The notes beneath the pieces are model-generated. The model ran no database searches. It was not told the DNA's origin and saw only the letters and a list, made by a program, of their open reading frames with translations. Source: Orientallactaga sibirica (taxonomy: Eukaryota; Chordata; Mammalia; Rodentia; Dipodidae). Taken from it: a stretch of 64,000 nt of DNA. Made by a program: the position numbers and the translations under genes. The first letter of the stretch is position 1. Each line of letters opens with the position of its first letter. This document shows positions 62,241-64,000 of the stretch, in pieces. The stretch covers positions 3,245,001 to 3,309,000 of the forward strand of contig JAEOAD010001365.1 in NCBI GenBank assembly GCA_036365145.1. Reading direction: 5' to 3'.

Positions 62241-62289
62241 AGTTGAGATTGTGAATTTCATATTATACCTGCTTTATAAAACTAAAAAT

Positions 62290-63080
62290 ATGATCACAAA
62301 GGACTATGTCTGAACACAGAGGTACTCGCCTGCCCACGTCCACTGCTGCTCTCTTCACACTACTAGGAAATGCGATCAGCTTAAGTGTCCACGAACTGGT
62401 GAATGGATAATGAAAATGTGGTTCAGATACACAATGGGGTTTTATTCAGCCATAAAGAAAAACGAATTCATGAAATTTGCAGGAAAATGGATGGAACTGG
62501 AAAATATTACACTGAATAAATAAGGCAACCCAGGCTCAGAACGACAAATGCTGCATGATTGCCTTCACAGGTGGATCCTGGCTTTGAACTTGTGGATCTG
62601 TGTAGTTAAGCTGGAGTGTCCACAAAGACTAGGAAGTTAGAAAGGGGCCATGGTGGGGAGAGGCACTAAACAGGTGGGAGATAAGAGAACACGTGCAATA
62701 TGAAAGTAGAGGGATATTGGGGGTAGAAAAGTTTACGTGTTGTGGGGGCGGGGGCTGGAGGGATGATCAGTGGTTCAGGCACTTGTGTACAAAGCCTAAT
62801 GACCTGGGTTTGATTCCCTAGTCCCTACATAAAGCCAGATGCTCAAAGTGATGCATGCATCTGGAGTTCATTTACGGCAGCTGGAGGCCCTGGTGTGTCT
62901 GCGCGCAGTCTCTCTCTCTCTCTCTCTCTCTCTGTCTCATTCTGCTTGTAAATAAATAAATAAAATATACATAAAAGTTGAAGTGGAGATGAGAGTGAGC
63001 AGATGAGGATGGAATCAAAACTAAGGATTATGAAAAAGCCATATGGAAACCTATTTCTTTTGTAAGTTAAAATATTTGAT
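62290..63080 (+). mobile_element. L1 LINE 3' end (ORF2 terminus and 3' UTR), defective
   Basis: 'gctcttcacactactagg'-type start, then DNA encoding the ORF2 C-terminal 'MKMWF'-like and 'YSAIKKNEFMKFAGKWM'-like region with stops, and a purine-rich 3' UTR including 'gattatgaaaaagccatatg', typical of Lx L1 3' ends. Split by the DIP at 62752. Confidence 0.85.
62752..62966 (+). mobile_element. DIP SINE nested in L1 3' UTR
   Basis: Full plus copy, (TC)n and AAATAAAT tail. Confidence 0.93.
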
Positions 63081-63285
63081 GGGCTGGAGAGATGGCTTAG
63101 TGATTAAAGTGCATGCCTGCGAAGCCTGAGGACCCAGGTTTGATTCTCCAGGTCATAAGCCAGATGCATGTGGTGGTGCATGCGTCTGGAGTTTGCAGTG
63201 AATAGAGGCCCTGGCATGCCCATTCTTACTCTCTCTCTCTCTCCCTGTCTGTAATAAGTAAATAAAAATAAATATTTTTAAAAAA
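63081..63285 (+). mobile_element. DIP SINE with TSD
   Basis: 'aaaatatttga' at 63069-63079 and after 63283; small deletions in the body. Confidence 0.93.
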
Positions 63286-63315
63286 TATTTGAAAAATAGG
63301 GAGGAAGAAGGGTCC

Positions 63316-63655
63316 GGGCTAGGGAGACACCTCCCTGGGTAAAGTGCCTGCTGCACAAGGGGAGAAGGTGGGCTTGGATTCCCAGCGCCACAGAAGCTGA
63401 TCGTAGTAGTGAATGTGAGTGTGGGTGTGAGTGTGGGTGTGGGCGTGGGTGTGAATGTGAGTGTGAGTGTGAGCAATCCTAGAGCTCCTAGGGCAAGATG
63501 GGAGGTTCACTGAATCTTGAAGGCCAGCGTGGTGCATTAGCAGCAAAGCCAGAAGAGACCCTGTCTCAAAGAAGGTGGAAGGCAAGGATCAAGGTCCTCA
63601 GACCTCCACACCTGTGCCATGGTAAGTGCAACACACTCACACACATGGACTACAC
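63316..63655 (+). mobile_element. B4 SINE with GTGTGA repeats
   Basis: Head 'gggctagggagacacctccc', B1-like part replaced by (GTGTGG/GTGTGA)n at 63413-63473, then 'gagaccctgtctcaaagaag' and 'agacctccacacctgtgcc'. Confidence 0.7.
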
Positions 63656-63659
63656 ACAA

Positions 63660-63832
63660 AAAGATGCTTGCTTGCAAAGCCTGCTGGCCTGGGTTCGATT
63701 CCCCAGCACCCACACACCAGATGCACAAAGTGCTCATGCGTCTGGAGTGCATGTGCAATGGCTAGAGGCACTGCTGTGCCTATTTTCTCTCTCTTTTTGT
63801 TTGCAAATAAATAACAATATTTTTTTAAAGAA
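63660..63832 (+). mobile_element. DIP SINE, head-truncated
   Basis: Starts inside the head at 'gatgcttgcttgcaaagcct'; tail 'caaataaataacaatattt'. Confidence 0.9.
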
Positions 63833-63845
63833 GAAAAAAAAAGAG

Positions 63846-64000
63846 GGGCTGAAGAGATGGATTAGCACTTAAGGCGTTTGTCTGTGAAGCCTAAAGATGC
63901 AGGTTCGATTCCCCAGGACCCATGTCAGCCAGATGCACAAAATGGCACATGTGTCTGGAATTTGTTTGTAGTGACTAGAGGCCCTGTTGTGCCCCCTCTC
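63846..64000 (+). mobile_element. DIP SINE, cut by the window end
   Basis: 'gggctgaagagatggattag' head and body to the pyrimidine block; the tail lies beyond the window. Confidence 0.92.

Overview
This window is repeat-saturated nuclear DNA from a rodent. I recognise no intact host protein-coding gene, rRNA, functional tRNA or CRISPR array. The dominant repeat is a tRNA-headed SINE of about 190-260 bp (head like 'ggctggagagatggcttagcggttaagg', split here only by its internal promoter boxes, with a TC-rich stretch and an AAATAAAT tail). I read it as the DIP family of the B2 superfamily, known from jerboas. It is intermixed with 7SL-derived B1 copies, composite B4 copies, Lx-like L1 fragments and ERVL-MaLR-like LTRs. 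On that basis I infer a dipodid rodent, probably a jerboa such as Jaculus. This is inference from repeat families, not a database match.

Layout. 1-800: B1, DIP and a short low-copy stretch. 805-3003: a minisatellite of about 42 units of 52-53 bp; on the minus strand each unit matches the first 40 or so bases of the tRNA-Ala-derived ID SINE. 3.2-8.7 kb: dense nested SINEs plus an ancient L1M 3' UTR. 8.7-12.3 kb: SINE-poor, with a possible terminal exon and two CTCF-like motifs. 12.3-14.4 kb: DIP/B1/L1 clutter. 14.4-15.8 kb: a strong minus-strand CTCF-like motif inside a possible exon, then LTR remnants. 16-19.8 kb: B4 copies and an Lx 3' UTR on the minus strand. 19.8-23 kb: low-copy sequence and LTRs, one split by a DIP whose tail became a TTCC array. 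23-27.3 kb: antisense L1, old T-rich L1M-like sequence and DIPs. 27.8-29.5 kb: the best L1 ORF2 remnant, split by a DIP. 29.7-39 kb: DIP/B1 clusters and another old L1M-like block. 39.0-40.5 kb: an MLT1-like LTR interrupted by a TG...CA element with a 6-bp duplication. 40.5-46.5 kb: several LTRs and an inverted DIP pair. 46.7-47.6 kb: low-copy DNA with paired homeodomain-type sites. 47.58-48.40 kb: an 820-bp polypyrimidine tract. 48.8-55.4 kb: DIP copies and low-copy DNA. 55.73-56.09 kb: a MER2/Tigger-like DNA transposon fossil. 56.4-64 kb: more DIP/B4/B1, Lx 3' ends and low-copy DNA.

There is no gene pathway to describe. The interest lies in repeat biology: a Pol III A-box-bearing minisatellite grown from a SINE head, a long DIP subtype carrying a near-consensus CTCF core (parallel to the mouse B2 case), microsatellites born from SINE tails, and datable nested insertions with clear target-site duplications (TSDs). 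Boundaries of old repeats are approximate (usually within 10-20 bp), and family names come from memory of consensus sequences, not from a search.
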